A stretch of DNA of 64,000 nt from Alphaproteobacteria bacterium 41-28. GTDB lineage: Bacteria > Pseudomonadota > Alphaproteobacteria > UBA9655. Both the position numbers and the translations under genes were made by a program. Positions within the stretch are counted from its first letter, which is position 1. Every line of letters starts with the position of its first letter. Below, one piece after another: positions 8,852-17,808 of the stretch. The stretch lies in the NCBI GenBank assembly GCA_001897795.1, contig MKUL01000017.1, forward strand, positions 155,818 to 219,817, given 5' to 3'. Under the pieces are notes generated by a model that worked only from the letters and a program-made list of their open reading frames with translations, ran no database searches and had not been told where the DNA came from.

Positions 8852-9310
8852 ATGAAAGCCCTTTATTTTGAATCTATCACACTTATAGAGCGGCTTCACC
8901 ATCTTTTCTTGGATGTGTTGAAAACGGAACTCGATCGCCTTCGTATTTTTGATATAAACAATGTGCAATGTTTTATTTTGTACAATGTTGGCAAAAATGA
9001 AATGACAGTGGGTGAAATTTCTAATCGCGGATATTATTTGGGATCTAATGTTTCTTATAATCTAAAAAAGCTTGTCGAAAATGGCTATTTCGTCCAAGAA
9101 AAGGCTAAACATGATAAGCGAGCCAGCAAGATTCGACTTTCAGACAAAGGGCTCAAACTATACGATAAAATTGATAAAATCTTTACACAACAATCCTCCA
9201 ATTTGAAATACAATGGGATTGTTGATCAAAACCTGACTGATACGCTTAAACTCCTTCGTAAGCTTGAATCTTACTGGAGCTTCATCATCTCACACGGCCT
9301 AGTAGAGTAG
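8852..9310 (+). CDS. LdtR-type MarR-family winged-helix regulator
   Basis: 152 residues with a helix-turn-helix core MTVGEISNRGYYLGSNVSYN followed by LKKLVENGYFVQEKAKHDKR, the highly conserved recognition region of the alphaproteobacterial LdtR group of MarR-like proteins. LdtR of Liberibacter controls an L,D-transpeptidase and envelope stress tolerance; that role is family knowledge, not shown here. The gene is monocistronic. The AT-rich upstream region (8770-8850) is likely to hold its promoter. It is convergent with the pmtA-like gene. Confidence 0.75.
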   Translation: MKALYFESITLIERLHHLFLDVLKTELDRLRIFDINNVQCFILYNVGKNEMTVGEISNRGYYLGSNVSYNLKKLVENGYFVQEKAKHDKRASKIRLSDKGLKLYDKIDKIFTQQSSNLKYNGIVDQNLTDTLKLLRKLESYWSFIISHGLVE

Positions 9311-9401
9311 GTCAGAATGGCAGAAGAGCAGAAATGCAGAAAACAGAAAGAAAGATTAAGTTGAAAAACTGTCCTTGATATATCTGAAGATAGTTGTTTG
9401 C

Positions 9402-9449
9402 CTCTTCTGCTCTTCTGCTCTTCTGCTCTTCTGCTCTTCTGCTCTTCTG
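9402..9449. repeat. Six tandem copies of an octamer
   Basis: CTCTTCTG repeated exactly six times, directly next to the stop codon of the minus-strand methyltransferase gene (TAG at 9450-9452). An inverted, interrupted version (GCAGAAGAGCAGAAATGCAG) lies at 9319-9340, so a transcript crossing the region could fold into a long hairpin between the two convergent genes. Confidence 0.9.
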
Positions 9450-10031
9450 CTACACTGCTTTCGTATATTCCCATACTGTAGCTGGGGGAAGGTTGCGGAA
9501 AATGGTGCCTAACCGCTTTTTCTTTAAGTTATAGGCCTTGGCATCAATGGAAGACCGAGGGGAATAGGTATATTGTAAATAAGCCCCGCCAGGTGCCATA
9601 ATTTTAAAACAGCTTTCTAAAACCTTCCGTTGGATAGACTCTGGAATATTGATCATAGGCAAACCAGAGACAACGCGATGGACTTTTCCAATCACTTCCG
9701 GGGGAAGAATTTGATCCAGTTCTGCCGCATTACCGTGGATGACATTGACTTGAGGGAGGGCTGATTTTAAATAGGCTGCGAGCGCTGGATCCAATTCAAT
9801 GACATAGAGCAGCTTAGGGTCAAGACCTGTGTTGATAAGTGCGCGTGTGAGAGCGCCTGTCCCTCCACCTAGCTCAATAATAGGCGAGAAGTCATCTACT
9901 ATTGTATAACGGGCTAAAAGGGCTCCCAAATGGCGCGAACTAGGAGCCACAGCTCCCAGCCGAAGGGGATTTTTCAGAGCCCTTAAAAGGAAAAGTTTAG
10001 TTCCGAGGGAGGTGTCAGCTTGAACCTGCAT
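9450..10031 (-). CDS. PmtA-like phospholipid N-methyltransferase
   Basis: 193 residues: class I SAM-dependent methyltransferase with the glycine-rich motif IIELGGGTGALTRALI (about residues 50-65) and the acidic strand LLYVIELDPALAAYLK. The region LRLGAVAPSSRHLGALLAR before it and SGLPMINIP after it are typical of bacterial phosphatidylethanolamine N-methyltransferases of the Rhodobacter PmtA type and of their rRNA-methyltransferase-like relatives. PmtA makes phosphatidylcholine at the inner membrane. A different substrate is possible. The stop codon abuts an octamer tandem repeat. Confidence 0.7.
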   Translation of the reverse strand: MQVQADTSLGTKLFLLRALKNPLRLGAVAPSSRHLGALLARYTIVDDFSPIIELGGGTGALTRALINTGLDPKLLYVIELDPALAAYLKSALPQVNVIHGNAAELDQILPPEVIGKVHRVVSGLPMINIPESIQRKVLESCFKIMAPGGAYLQYTYSPRSSIDAKAYNLKKKRLGTIFRNLPPATVWEYTKAV

Positions 10032-10117
10032 TCTTTAAACCCTTGTATGAGATTAAATTATTTATGCACGGAATGGGGTAACAAATCAAGAGTGGAGAAA
10101 GGAGAAGGATTCCCCCC

Positions 10118-11071
10118 TCAAGAAACCTTCCTAGACCGTGGGTGAGCGTCTCGATAAGCCTGATAAAGTTTATCTTGAGTTAAATCCGTATAAATTTGGG
10201 TTGAGCTTAGAGACGCATGTCCCAATAGTTCTTGAATGTGCCGCAAATCTCCCCCACCCTCTAAAAGATGCGTGGCAAAACTGTGCCGTAAAGCATGAGG
10301 AGTTGCTGTATCCGGAAGGCCAAGTTCAAGACGGAGGTTTCGCAAAGTTCGCTCAAGGATAACAGGATTTAATCGTCCCCCACGGGCACCTCGGAAAAGA
10401 GGTTTATCCGGTTCGGAAGGGTAGGGGGAGGCTTTCAAGTACTGCTCCACCTTTTCGGCAACCGGGGCCAGGAGAGGAACGTGTCTCTCTTTCCCTCCCT
10501 TGCCTTTGATGAGAAGGAAAGAGTCTGTCCAATCAGCACGGTTTAAATTTAATGCTTCTGAAATGCGCAAGCCACATCCATAAAGAAGCATAAAAAGGGC
10601 CTGATCGCGAAGCTCTATCCACGTTTCTGGCTTTCGATTTATAAGGCTAAGAGACTGTGTTTTTGATAAAGGACGAGGGAGGCTTTTATCCAATCGGGGG
10701 GATGAAATAACTTCAAAGGTTGAAGAAACCTTGAGTCCTTGCCGCCTTAAATATCGCACAAAAGATTTAAGACTTGAAAGAAGACGTGCGTTTGTTCGTT
10801 TGCTTGATTGAGCGTGTACACGGCTTGCTAAAAATGAGCGGAGATCCATTGGCGATAAGCTTTCAAGCTCTCTGAGGCAGAGAAGTTCGCCCTTATGGTC
10901 ATTCATAAAAGTTACAAAATGCTTTAGATCTGAAAAGACAGCGTGGACTGTGTGCCATGAAGCGCGCCGTTCATAAACAAGCTGTTGATAAAAGCTTTTT
11001 AACAAGGCCTTGAGATCTTGAGAGGCTAGCTCCAGCGTTTCTTGAAGGCGACGAGCAGCGCGCTCTTCCAT
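10118..11071 (-). CDS. xerC: Tyrosine recombinase XerC
   Basis: 317 residues with an N-terminal SAM-like core-binding domain (FYQQLVYERRASWHTVHAVF) and a catalytic domain holding the tyrosine-recombinase residues: Arg in YGCGLRISEALNLN, HALRHSFATHLLEGG (H-x-x-R), HIQELLGHASLSSTQ, and the nucleophile Tyr at about residue 294 in QIYTDL. With XerD it resolves chromosome dimers at dif. The gene lies one base after fsa on the same strand, in the alphaproteobacterial priA/fsa/xerC neighbourhood, so XerC is more likely than a phage integrase. Confidence 0.9.
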   Translation of the reverse strand: MEERAARRLQETLELASQDLKALLKSFYQQLVYERRASWHTVHAVFSDLKHFVTFMNDHKGELLCLRELESLSPMDLRSFLASRVHAQSSKRTNARLLSSLKSFVRYLRRQGLKVSSTFEVISSPRLDKSLPRPLSKTQSLSLINRKPETWIELRDQALFMLLYGCGLRISEALNLNRADWTDSFLLIKGKGGKERHVPLLAPVAEKVEQYLKASPYPSEPDKPLFRGARGGRLNPVILERTLRNLRLELGLPDTATPHALRHSFATHLLEGGGDLRHIQELLGHASLSSTQIYTDLTQDKLYQAYRDAHPRSRKVS

Positions 11072-11072
11072 T

Positions 11073-11735
11073 TTACACTACACTAATTCTCTGACCTGTT
11101 TTTTTCCAGTCGGCCAAAAAGTCAGACAACCCTTTGTCGGTAAGGGGATGTTTAAAAAGTTGATGCAAAACCTTTGGAGGGATAGTGACGATATCGGCCC
11201 CGATCTGTGCAGCTTCAATAACATGGAGGGGGCTTCGAATAGAGGCCGCTAAAACTTCTGTTCGAAAATCTGGGTAGTGATCATAAATTTCAACAATTTC
11301 TTGAATCAAATCCATTCCCGTTTCTCCCACATCATCCAGGCGACCAATAAAAGGAGAAATAAAGCTAGCTCCTGCTTTTGCAGCTAAGATGGCTTGTGCT
11401 GCTGAAAAACATAAAGTTACATTTACGAGTGTGCCTTCTCCCGTTAAGATGCGGCAGGCCATAAGCCCTTCAGGGGTTAAAGGGACTTTGATGGCAACAT
11501 TGGGAGCTATTTTGGCGAGGTATCGTCCTTCCGCGAGCATTCCTTCTTGATCAGTTGCTGTCACTTCAGCGCTCACAGGACCTGGGACCAGGTTACAAAT
11601 TTCGGCGATAACGTCTTCAAAGCGTCGGCCTGACTGGGCAATCAGGGTTGGATTCGTGGTGACACCATCAACGAGGCCTGTTTCCACAAGGGAGCGAATT
11701 TCTTCGACATCGGCTGTATCAACAAAAAATTTCAT
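11073..11735 (-). CDS. fsa: Transaldolase-like fructose-6-phosphate aldolase
   Basis: 220 residues of the short transaldolase (TalC/FSA) group: [35 protein letters not shown], then the Schiff-base Lys in [13 protein letters not shown] and [14 protein letters not shown]. The enzyme transfers or cleaves a dihydroxyacetone unit and supplies sugar phosphates for the pentose phosphate pathway; alphaproteobacteria use this form as transaldolase. It is divergent from priA, and repeat copy B occupies almost the whole intergenic space, so any fsa promoter must lie in or beside that repeat. Confidence 0.92.
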   Translation of the reverse strand: MKFFVDTADVEEIRSLVETGLVDGVTTNPTLIAQSGRRFEDVIAEICNLVPGPVSAEVTATDQEGMLAEGRYLAKIAPNVAIKVPLTPEGLMACRILTGEGTLVNVTLCFSAAQAILAAKAGASFISPFIGRLDDVGETGMDLIQEIVEIYDHYPDFRTEVLAASIRSPLHVIEAAQIGADIVTIPPKVLHQLFKHPLTDKGLSDFLADWKKTGQRISVV

Positions 11736-11754
11736 GCGCTATGATCCTTTCTAC

Positions 11755-11944
11755 GTGATTACTCACCCGTTTGTGTCATCCTTGGCAAGAAATGCTTTGT
11801 TTTCCCAGGGAAAACATTAGCATTTCTTGGCCGAGGATCTATTGATATCGAGATCCTCGGCCAAGAAAAGGTAAGCGTTTTCTTCGAAAAATCAACCTTT
11901 TCTTGCCAAGGATGACACTGCGTGGGAAATGGGTGAGTAGTTAC
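11755..11944. repeat. Palindromic element, family GTGTCATCC, copy B
   Basis: The best-preserved copy. The ends GTGATTACTCACCC and GGGTGAGTAGTTAC are inverted repeats, enclosing the two hairpins described for copy A (GTGTCATCCTTGGCAAG..CCGAGGATCT and GATCCTCGG..CCAAGGATGACAC). It sits between divergent fsa and priA, within 20-26 bases of both start codons. Confidence 0.88.
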
Positions 11945-11969
11945 CTTTCTACTTAAGAATGGGACTATT

Positions 11970-14138
11970 ATGAATTCGAATTCTATTTCTGTAAAGATCT
12001 CTGTACTTTTGCCAGTTCCTTTAGATCATCCTTTTGATTATGTGTCCGACAAACCCTTGGCGCCGGGAACATTGATTCAGGTTCCATTTGGACCTCGCAA
12101 ACTTTATGGAGTCGTCTGGAATGAAAAAAATCCAACCTCTTCTAAAACACTGAAACCCATTTTGAGCGTTTTTGAGGACGTGCGCCTTCCTGACGTTTCC
12201 TTAAAATTTATTGAGTGGGTAAGTGAATATACCATGACTCCCCGAGGGCAAATTTTAAAAATGGCTCTTCCTGCGCCTGAAGTTTTTGAAGCAAAAGGGG
12301 AAAGTCTCTATGGTCTTACAAAACCTCCCCAACGGCTGACGCCGCAACGGCAAAAAGTTCTCGATTTCTTTGGAGCCTCCACCACACCTCTTCCTCTTGC
12401 TGAGATTTCAGAAAAAACAGAAGTAAGTGAAGTGGTGCTAAAAAGCCTTCTGAAAGAAGGAGTCTTAAGTCTAAAAGGGGACCGGCCATGGGCTCCTCCA
12501 CCACCTCCTCCTCAAAAATCTCCACAGAAGCCTCAGCTTTCCTTGGATCAGTCGAATGCTGCGGAAGCCATTAAGAAAAGTTTGGAATCTCATACCTTTC
12601 ATACCTTCCTTTTAGAAGGCGTCACAGGCTCAGGAAAAACAGAAGTTTATTTCGAAACAATTGACCATGTCCTCCAAAGCCAAGGGCAGGCTCTCATCAT
12701 GTTACCTGAGATTGCCCTGACGGCTCAATGGTTGCAACGGTTTGAGACCCGTTTTGGTTTTCAGCCTGCGATTTGGCATTCGGATATTAAACAAAGCCAG
12801 AAAAAAATTACATTTCGGGCAATTCTTGAAGGAAAGGTGCCCGTCCTTGTTGGGGCTCGCTCCTCTCTTTTTCTCCCCTTCCCAGATCTCAGGCTCATCA
12901 TCGTGGACGAGGAACATGATGGTTCTTACAAGCAGGAAGAAGGCGTCATTTATAACGCGCGAGATATGGGCGTTGTTCGAGCACGTCTGAGTCAAGCCAC
13001 CTGTGTTCTAGCTTCTGCAACGCCTTCTCTTGAAACGGAATTGAATGTTTGTTCTGGAAAATACCATTCTCTTCAATTGGCAGATCGATATGGAGGAGCG
13101 GAAATGCCAGATGTGAAGCTCATTGACATGCGAAAGGTCAAAAAGGCCTCACAAGACTGGATTTCTCCGCAGCTTCGTGAAGCTCTTCATCAGACCCTTG
13201 CGCGCGGTGAACAAGCCATGCTCTTTTTGAATCGTCGAGGATACGCGCCTTTGCTTCTTTGTCAAAGTTGTGGTGATCGGCTTATGTGTCCCCAGTGTAG
13301 TGTTTCTCTTGTTCAGCATAAGTTTCAAGATAAGCTTCTTTGTCATCACTGTGGCTATATGACACGTCTGCCTTCAACATGCTGTGCTTGTCAGGAGGAA
13401 GGCAGCTATCGTGCCATAGGGCCAGGTGTGGAAAGAATTTATGAGGAAGTTAAAATGATTCTTCCTGAGGCACGCTGCGTCCTGATGACAAGCGACCAGC
13501 TCACAACAGCTCAAAAGGTTTCTGAGCGAGTTCAACAAATCCAAGATCATGAAGTGGATATCTTGATCGGTACCCAAATAATGGCTAAGGGTCACCATTT
13601 CCCTCTGTTAACGTTGGTGGGCATCGTCGATGGAGACAGCGCTCTTTCAGGAAGTGATTTAAGAGCGTCGGAGAAGTCCTTTCAACTTCTCCATCAGGTA
13701 TCAGGGAGATCCGGGCGTGAAGTGCGAAAGGGGCAGGTTCTTCTTCAAACCCATATTCCAGAACATCCTGTCATGCAAGCCCTTGTGCATCAGAGTCGGG
13801 AAGAGTTCTCTGCTCTTGAATCTGATCAAAGACTTATTCACGGCTTTCCTCCTCATGGGCGGCTTGCAGCCCTTATCTTTTCAGGTAAAAAGAGTCACGA
13901 TGTTGAAAAAATAGCTCGTATGTTAGCAAAAAAGTTTCCTCTTACGGAAAAGGCCGAATTATTAGGCCCTACACCGGCACCCCTTTCCTTTTTAAGAGGA
14001 CAACATCGGTGGCGGCTTCTTGTGAAGACAACAAAGGATTTTCCTCCCCAACCCCTTATCAAGGTCTGGCTTTCTAAGGTGTCTCTTCCATCTACCGTGA
14101 GGATACAGATCGACATCGATCCCTATAGTTTTTTGTGA
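11970..14138 (+). CDS. priA: Primosomal replication restart helicase PriA
   Basis: 722 residues: an N-terminal 3'-DNA-binding domain (VLLPVPLDHPFDYVSDKPLA), a winged-helix segment, then a superfamily 2 helicase core with Walker A GVTGSGKTEVYF (about residue 215), DEEH box VDEEHDGSYKQEE, and motif V/VI GTQIMAKGHHFP and QVSGRSGR. Eight cysteines form the two zinc sites (CQSCGDRLMCPQCSV and CHHCGYMTRLPSTCCACQ). PriA reloads the replicative helicase at stalled forks. The start is at ATG 11970 just beyond repeat copy B. Full length and intact. Confidence 0.97.
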   Translation: MNSNSISVKISVLLPVPLDHPFDYVSDKPLAPGTLIQVPFGPRKLYGVVWNEKNPTSSKTLKPILSVFEDVRLPDVSLKFIEWVSEYTMTPRGQILKMALPAPEVFEAKGESLYGLTKPPQRLTPQRQKVLDFFGASTTPLPLAEISEKTEVSEVVLKSLLKEGVLSLKGDRPWAPPPPPPQKSPQKPQLSLDQSNAAEAIKKSLESHTFHTFLLEGVTGSGKTEVYFETIDHVLQSQGQALIMLPEIALTAQWLQRFETRFGFQPAIWHSDIKQSQKKITFRAILEGKVPVLVGARSSLFLPFPDLRLIIVDEEHDGSYKQEEGVIYNARDMGVVRARLSQATCVLASATPSLETELNVCSGKYHSLQLADRYGGAEMPDVKLIDMRKVKKASQDWISPQLREALHQTLARGEQAMLFLNRRGYAPLLLCQSCGDRLMCPQCSVSLVQHKFQDKLLCHHCGYMTRLPSTCCACQEEGSYRAIGPGVERIYEEVKMILPEARCVLMTSDQLTTAQKVSERVQQIQDHEVDILIGTQIMAKGHHFPLLTLVGIVDGDSALSGSDLRASEKSFQLLHQVSGRSGREVRKGQVLLQTHIPEHPVMQALVHQSREEFSALESDQRLIHGFPPHGRLAALIFSGKKSHDVEKIARMLAKKFPLTEKAELLGPTPAPLSFLRGQHRWRLLVKTTKDFPPQPLIKVWLSKVSLPSTVRIQIDIDPYSFL

Positions 14139-14307
14139 ACAAGCCTATAGACGAATTTTGCGATGGAATTCTACGATGGAACGGGACCTTCCCCAGAAAC
14201 GAAAAGGAAAAAATTGGTTAAGCAAGGCAGCATCTAATGGGGAGATTTGTCAATGATGTAAAAGTTTGTTTTATGAAAAATGTGAAAAGCCCCGTATGGT
14301 GGAATTA

Positions 14308-14336
14308 TTGACAAACGATACTTGGATTCTTATGAT
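14308..14336 (+). promoter_or_regulatory. Strong sigma70 promoter of the second NUDIX-like gene
   Basis: Consensus TTGACA at 14308-14313, exactly 17 bases, then TATGAT at 14331-14336. It lies 36 bases before the ATG at 14373 in an otherwise empty 234-base gap after priA. Confidence 0.75.
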
Positions 14337-14372
14337 ACATTTTAATATTTTTGAAAGTTTATCAGGGTTTTT

Positions 14373-15488
14373 ATGGCTTTTTACATTAAAAAAATAGTTT
14401 TATTAATATTATTTTTAAATATTATTTCATTTCAACTTTGTTTTTCCTCGTTTGATGGATTTGACTATCAAGATGATCCAACTCAGCCCGTAACCCATGC
14501 CGGAGCTCTTTTAGTAAAAAAGTATCCTGTAGATCATCCCGATGGTTTTGGAGAGCAGTTTTGCATGCTGATGGGTCATGATCGATATTTGAATTCATGG
14601 GCTCCTGCATCAGGTTCTGTGGACGGCGGTAAGGATTTTGAAGTCAGGAATGGAAGAAATTTCTATTTAAGTACTAAAACAATGCAACGGGAAGTTCTAG
14701 AAGAAACAGGTGGATGTGTTGATTTAACCACTGTGGCTATTGCTGAAGATTCCATGATATATTCTCCTAGATTTCGCGATTTATTGGGCGTTGTAAGAGA
14801 TGATACATTCTCATGTGAAGCGCTTAACCTTTCCGTACAACAGTCAATTGCTGATCCTCTTAGAGATGTGGGATGGAAAGAGATGGATCAATATGATGCT
14901 TTTCCAGTTTCAGATATAATACAGACAGCTCGAATCATGAAAACTCATTTTGACAATAGAAGGGATCTTAACAATAACCTTTCTGCGTCTCTACTCACTC
15001 TTCCTCCGTCTATCCTCTCGCCGAGAAGATCACTTATTGATACCCCTCTTGTTTATGTTAATAACAGAAGTCATCAAAGAAAAGAAATATGTGCTTATTA
15101 TATGGGAGCTATTGCAGACGCCCTCCCACAACTTGAAAATATTCTTACAAGCATGGGCGCCATGTCAGTACAAGTTGTGCCACCCGTATCTCCTCCAGCT
15201 CCTATCCCCATATCAGAACCAGCGGTAACGAGGCCAGAATACCCTAGGCCAGAAAACTCTAGACCAGAATACCCTAGGCTAGGAAACTCTAGCCCAGAAA
15301 TTTCAAAGACTTCTAGATCAAGGTTTTCTAGATCAAAGGCTTTAAAGCCAAGAACATTGAGAAAGTCTAAGGGTTCGAGGGCAAGAACTTTGAGATCAAG
15401 AGCTTCAAAGTCTAGGAGTTCAAGGGTAAGGACTTTGAGATCAAAAGTTTCTAAAAAAAATAGAAGGAGTATTCCTCGCCATAGATAA
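14373..15488 (+). CDS. Secreted divergent NUDIX-like protein with basic C-terminal tail
   Basis: 371 residues with a long hydrophobic signal peptide (IKKIVLLILFLNIISFQLCF). The core has a NUDIX-like box, GSVDGGKDFE and QREVLEETGG, but about 15 residues rather than 7 separate the first Glu from the REXXEEXGG part, so activity is uncertain. A Pro/Glu-rich linker with short repeats (RPEYPRPENS) begins near residue 285. The last 60 or so residues are full of Ser, Arg and Lys with no acidic residue (for instance RARTLRSRASKSRSSRVRTL). The domain order parallels the gene at 6757, but the 2H phosphoesterase motifs are missing. It is alone on the plus strand, driven by a near-consensus promoter. Confidence 0.65.
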   Translation: MAFYIKKIVLLILFLNIISFQLCFSSFDGFDYQDDPTQPVTHAGALLVKKYPVDHPDGFGEQFCMLMGHDRYLNSWAPASGSVDGGKDFEVRNGRNFYLSTKTMQREVLEETGGCVDLTTVAIAEDSMIYSPRFRDLLGVVRDDTFSCEALNLSVQQSIADPLRDVGWKEMDQYDAFPVSDIIQTARIMKTHFDNRRDLNNNLSASLLTLPPSILSPRRSLIDTPLVYVNNRSHQRKEICAYYMGAIADALPQLENILTSMGAMSVQVVPPVSPPAPIPISEPAVTRPEYPRPENSRPEYPRLGNSSPEISKTSRSRFSRSKALKPRTLRKSKGSRARTLRSRASKSRSSRVRTLRSKVSKKNRRSIPRHR

Positions 15489-15540
15489 CTAAGAATTCTC
15501 ACCGATACAGGGAAAGATAAAGTTCTATGCTCCTTAGAGT

Positions 15541-17802
15541 TTAAACAAATACCTTATTTCGTTTTGCAAATGCGAGAAGAGTGGATCTTAAAGAGGGAGC
15601 ATAACTTTCGAGTGCATCTGAAAGATAAGATTCAGCTTCCTTTAGAGGTAGACTTAAAATCATTTTTTTAACCTGTCCTGCGACCGGTCCTGAAAGAGAG
15701 AGTGAACGATATCCCATTGCAAGGAGAGCAAGGGCTTCAAGGGGCTTTCCTGCCATTTCTCCACATACATTGACAGGAACTTTTGCTGATTCACAGGCCA
15801 TAAATATTTTACGTAAATACTTTAAAAAGGAGGAGGAAAGCACATCATAACGATTTGAGATGCTGGGGTTTGTTCGATCACATGCATAAAAGAATTGGAA
15901 AAGATCATTTGTTCCCACAGAAATAAAGTTGACTTCTTTAAGTAGGGGTTCCAATTGATCTACGATTGAAGGAACTTCTAGGGTAACGCCATAGGTTAGG
16001 GAAGAGGGAAGAGGAATCTCGCGTTCGCGGGCTCGTGTCCATTCATCTTCCACATGTTGGCGTGCTTGGCGGTATTCTGAGAGTTCGGAAATCATTGGAA
16101 AGAGAAGGCGTAAATCTCTTCCTTGGCTTGCATGGATAAGTGCACGAACTTGCTGGCGTAAAATGGCAGGTTTATCAAGGGTGACACGGATGGCGCGCCA
16201 GCCCAACACTGGGTTTTCATCTTGAACACGCCACATATAGGGAACGACTTTATCTCCACCAATGTCTAAGGTACGGAATGTGATGGGTAGGCCTTTGGCT
16301 TGTTCAATAATATCTCCGTAAATTTCGGTTTGCGCTTTTACATCAGGAAATGAAGACCGCATCATAAAAGGAATTTCCGTACGGTAAAGCCCAACTCCCT
16401 CCAAATGGAGTTCTGCAAGTTGGTGCAAATCAATAGGAAGTCCCGCATTTAAAGCTAAAGTTATGGGGATACCATCCAATGTTTTGCAGGGCTTATCACA
16501 CAATTCTTTGTTGAGGACGTGCCACCTTTTTATCTGGGTAATTTTTTCGCGAGCCTCGTGGAAAGCCTCACCATTGGGATTGACAATAACCGTTCCTAGT
16601 TCTCCATTAACAATCAGTTTATCTCCCGCTTCTACATGAGTTAAAAGCAGGGGTACGCGTCCGACAACGGGAATATCGAGGGCTCGTGCAAGAATAGCAA
16701 CATGTGCTGTATGGACGCCTTCCTCTAAAACGAGACCCTTAATAAATCGGCGGTCATAATCGAGAAGTTCGGCTGGTCCGAGATTTCGCGCAACAAGAAT
16801 AGCAGATTCAGGGAGATCTTCAGAAACTGCGTCTTTCCCGGATAAGTGTTTAAGAAGACGACCGGCGAGATCCTCAAAGTCGGTTAGGCGTCCCTTGAGG
16901 ACCTGATCACCAATTTGAGCAAATCGTTCACGGGTATGGCGGCGGACTTTTTGAACGGCTGATTCTGCAGTCAATCCCTTTTGGATATATTCTTGAATTT
17001 TTCGGATCCACCCTCGGTCGGATGCAATCATTCGATAAGAGGACAGTACGGCTTGTGTGTTTTTTTCAAGGTTGGGAGCGGACTCGACAAGTCTATCGAT
17101 GGCTTCAATCATCTCTCGAATTGCTGTTTTAAGACGGAAGCTCTCATCCTTTGTATTTCGAGAAATATCTGTTTCTCTCCAAGAATAAGGTTGATGAAGA
17201 ACGGCAGTTCCTATGGTAAGACCAGGGTTGAAAGAAATCCCTTTAAGGGTATGCATCCCTGATACTTTTCCTTCGGCAGTATTTAGGGTTGGAAATCGCT
17301 CCAACTCAGGAAGTTGTGCAAAAAAGTTACCAATTTCTATGAGAACTTTTTCTCTCCATGTGTCAAAAGGATTGGATGGAGGATTTTGAAGAGTGATAAC
17401 ACCTCGTATTCCATTAGGTGTAATGAGAGGAGCACCCAGAAGAGCTAAATTTACATGATCAGCAATACCCGGATGAAAGAGAAAATTAGGATGGCGTGTT
17501 ATATTATCGCAGATAACACTTTTTCCAATTGCTGCAATAAATCCAACGACACCTTCTCCGACGCGAAATCTTATTTTTTTATGCTGTGGGATCACGGAAT
17601 CATGGATTGCGTAAACTTCCAAATACCGTTCTGGGGTGAGTAAATAAAGGACCGCTGTTGTGGCACCCATGTCTTGAGCAATAGTCTTTAAGGCAAGTGA
17701 AAGACGTGAAGGCAGCGTTTGGGGTTTTGCAAGAGTTTCGCTCAGCTTATTCAAGAGGGCTTGAAGCGGGAATTGAGTTTGATGGGGCACAAGTTTTAGC
17801 AT
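15541..17802 (-). CDS. ptsP: PTS-Ntr enzyme I (phosphoenolpyruvate-protein phosphotransferase PtsP)
   Basis: 753 residues: an N-terminal GAF domain (about residues 20-160), then the full enzyme I: HPr-binding region, the swivelling phosphohistidine domain with His367 in EEGVHTAHVAILAR, and the C-terminal PEP-binding TIM barrel (VGLYRTEIPFMMR, FRTLDIGGDKVVPY, FISVGTNDLFQFFYACDRTN, NVCGEMAG). It passes phosphate from PEP to NPr in the nitrogen-related PTS, which signals rather than imports sugar. It forms a minus-strand group with the nitronate monooxygenase gene and lysC, as in other alphaproteobacteria. No NPr or EIIA gene is in the window. Confidence 0.95.
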   Translation of the reverse strand: MLKLVPHQTQFPLQALLNKLSETLAKPQTLPSRLSLALKTIAQDMGATTAVLYLLTPERYLEVYAIHDSVIPQHKKIRFRVGEGVVGFIAAIGKSVICDNITRHPNFLFHPGIADHVNLALLGAPLITPNGIRGVITLQNPPSNPFDTWREKVLIEIGNFFAQLPELERFPTLNTAEGKVSGMHTLKGISFNPGLTIGTAVLHQPYSWRETDISRNTKDESFRLKTAIREMIEAIDRLVESAPNLEKNTQAVLSSYRMIASDRGWIRKIQEYIQKGLTAESAVQKVRRHTRERFAQIGDQVLKGRLTDFEDLAGRLLKHLSGKDAVSEDLPESAILVARNLGPAELLDYDRRFIKGLVLEEGVHTAHVAILARALDIPVVGRVPLLLTHVEAGDKLIVNGELGTVIVNPNGEAFHEAREKITQIKRWHVLNKELCDKPCKTLDGIPITLALNAGLPIDLHQLAELHLEGVGLYRTEIPFMMRSSFPDVKAQTEIYGDIIEQAKGLPITFRTLDIGGDKVVPYMWRVQDENPVLGWRAIRVTLDKPAILRQQVRALIHASQGRDLRLLFPMISELSEYRQARQHVEDEWTRAREREIPLPSSLTYGVTLEVPSIVDQLEPLLKEVNFISVGTNDLFQFFYACDRTNPSISNRYDVLSSSFLKYLRKIFMACESAKVPVNVCGEMAGKPLEALALLAMGYRSLSLSGPVAGQVKKMILSLPLKEAESYLSDALESYAPSLRSTLLAFAKRNKVFV

Positions 17803-17808
17803 AATGAA

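Noticed and set aside
9402..9449. CRISPR array
   Set aside because: Units are contiguous 8-mers without spacers; no cas genes in the window.
14139..14307. Gene between priA and the second NUDIX gene (atpH is common there in relatives)
   Set aside because: No open frame with similarity to AtpH; only short frames without ribosome sites.
15098..15502. Long minus-strand frame opposite the basic tail of the second NUDIX gene
   Set aside because: Its Leu/Glu-rich translation is the mirror of Arg/Ser/Lys codons on the other strand; no start context. The same applies to 61072-61602 and 63106-63324.
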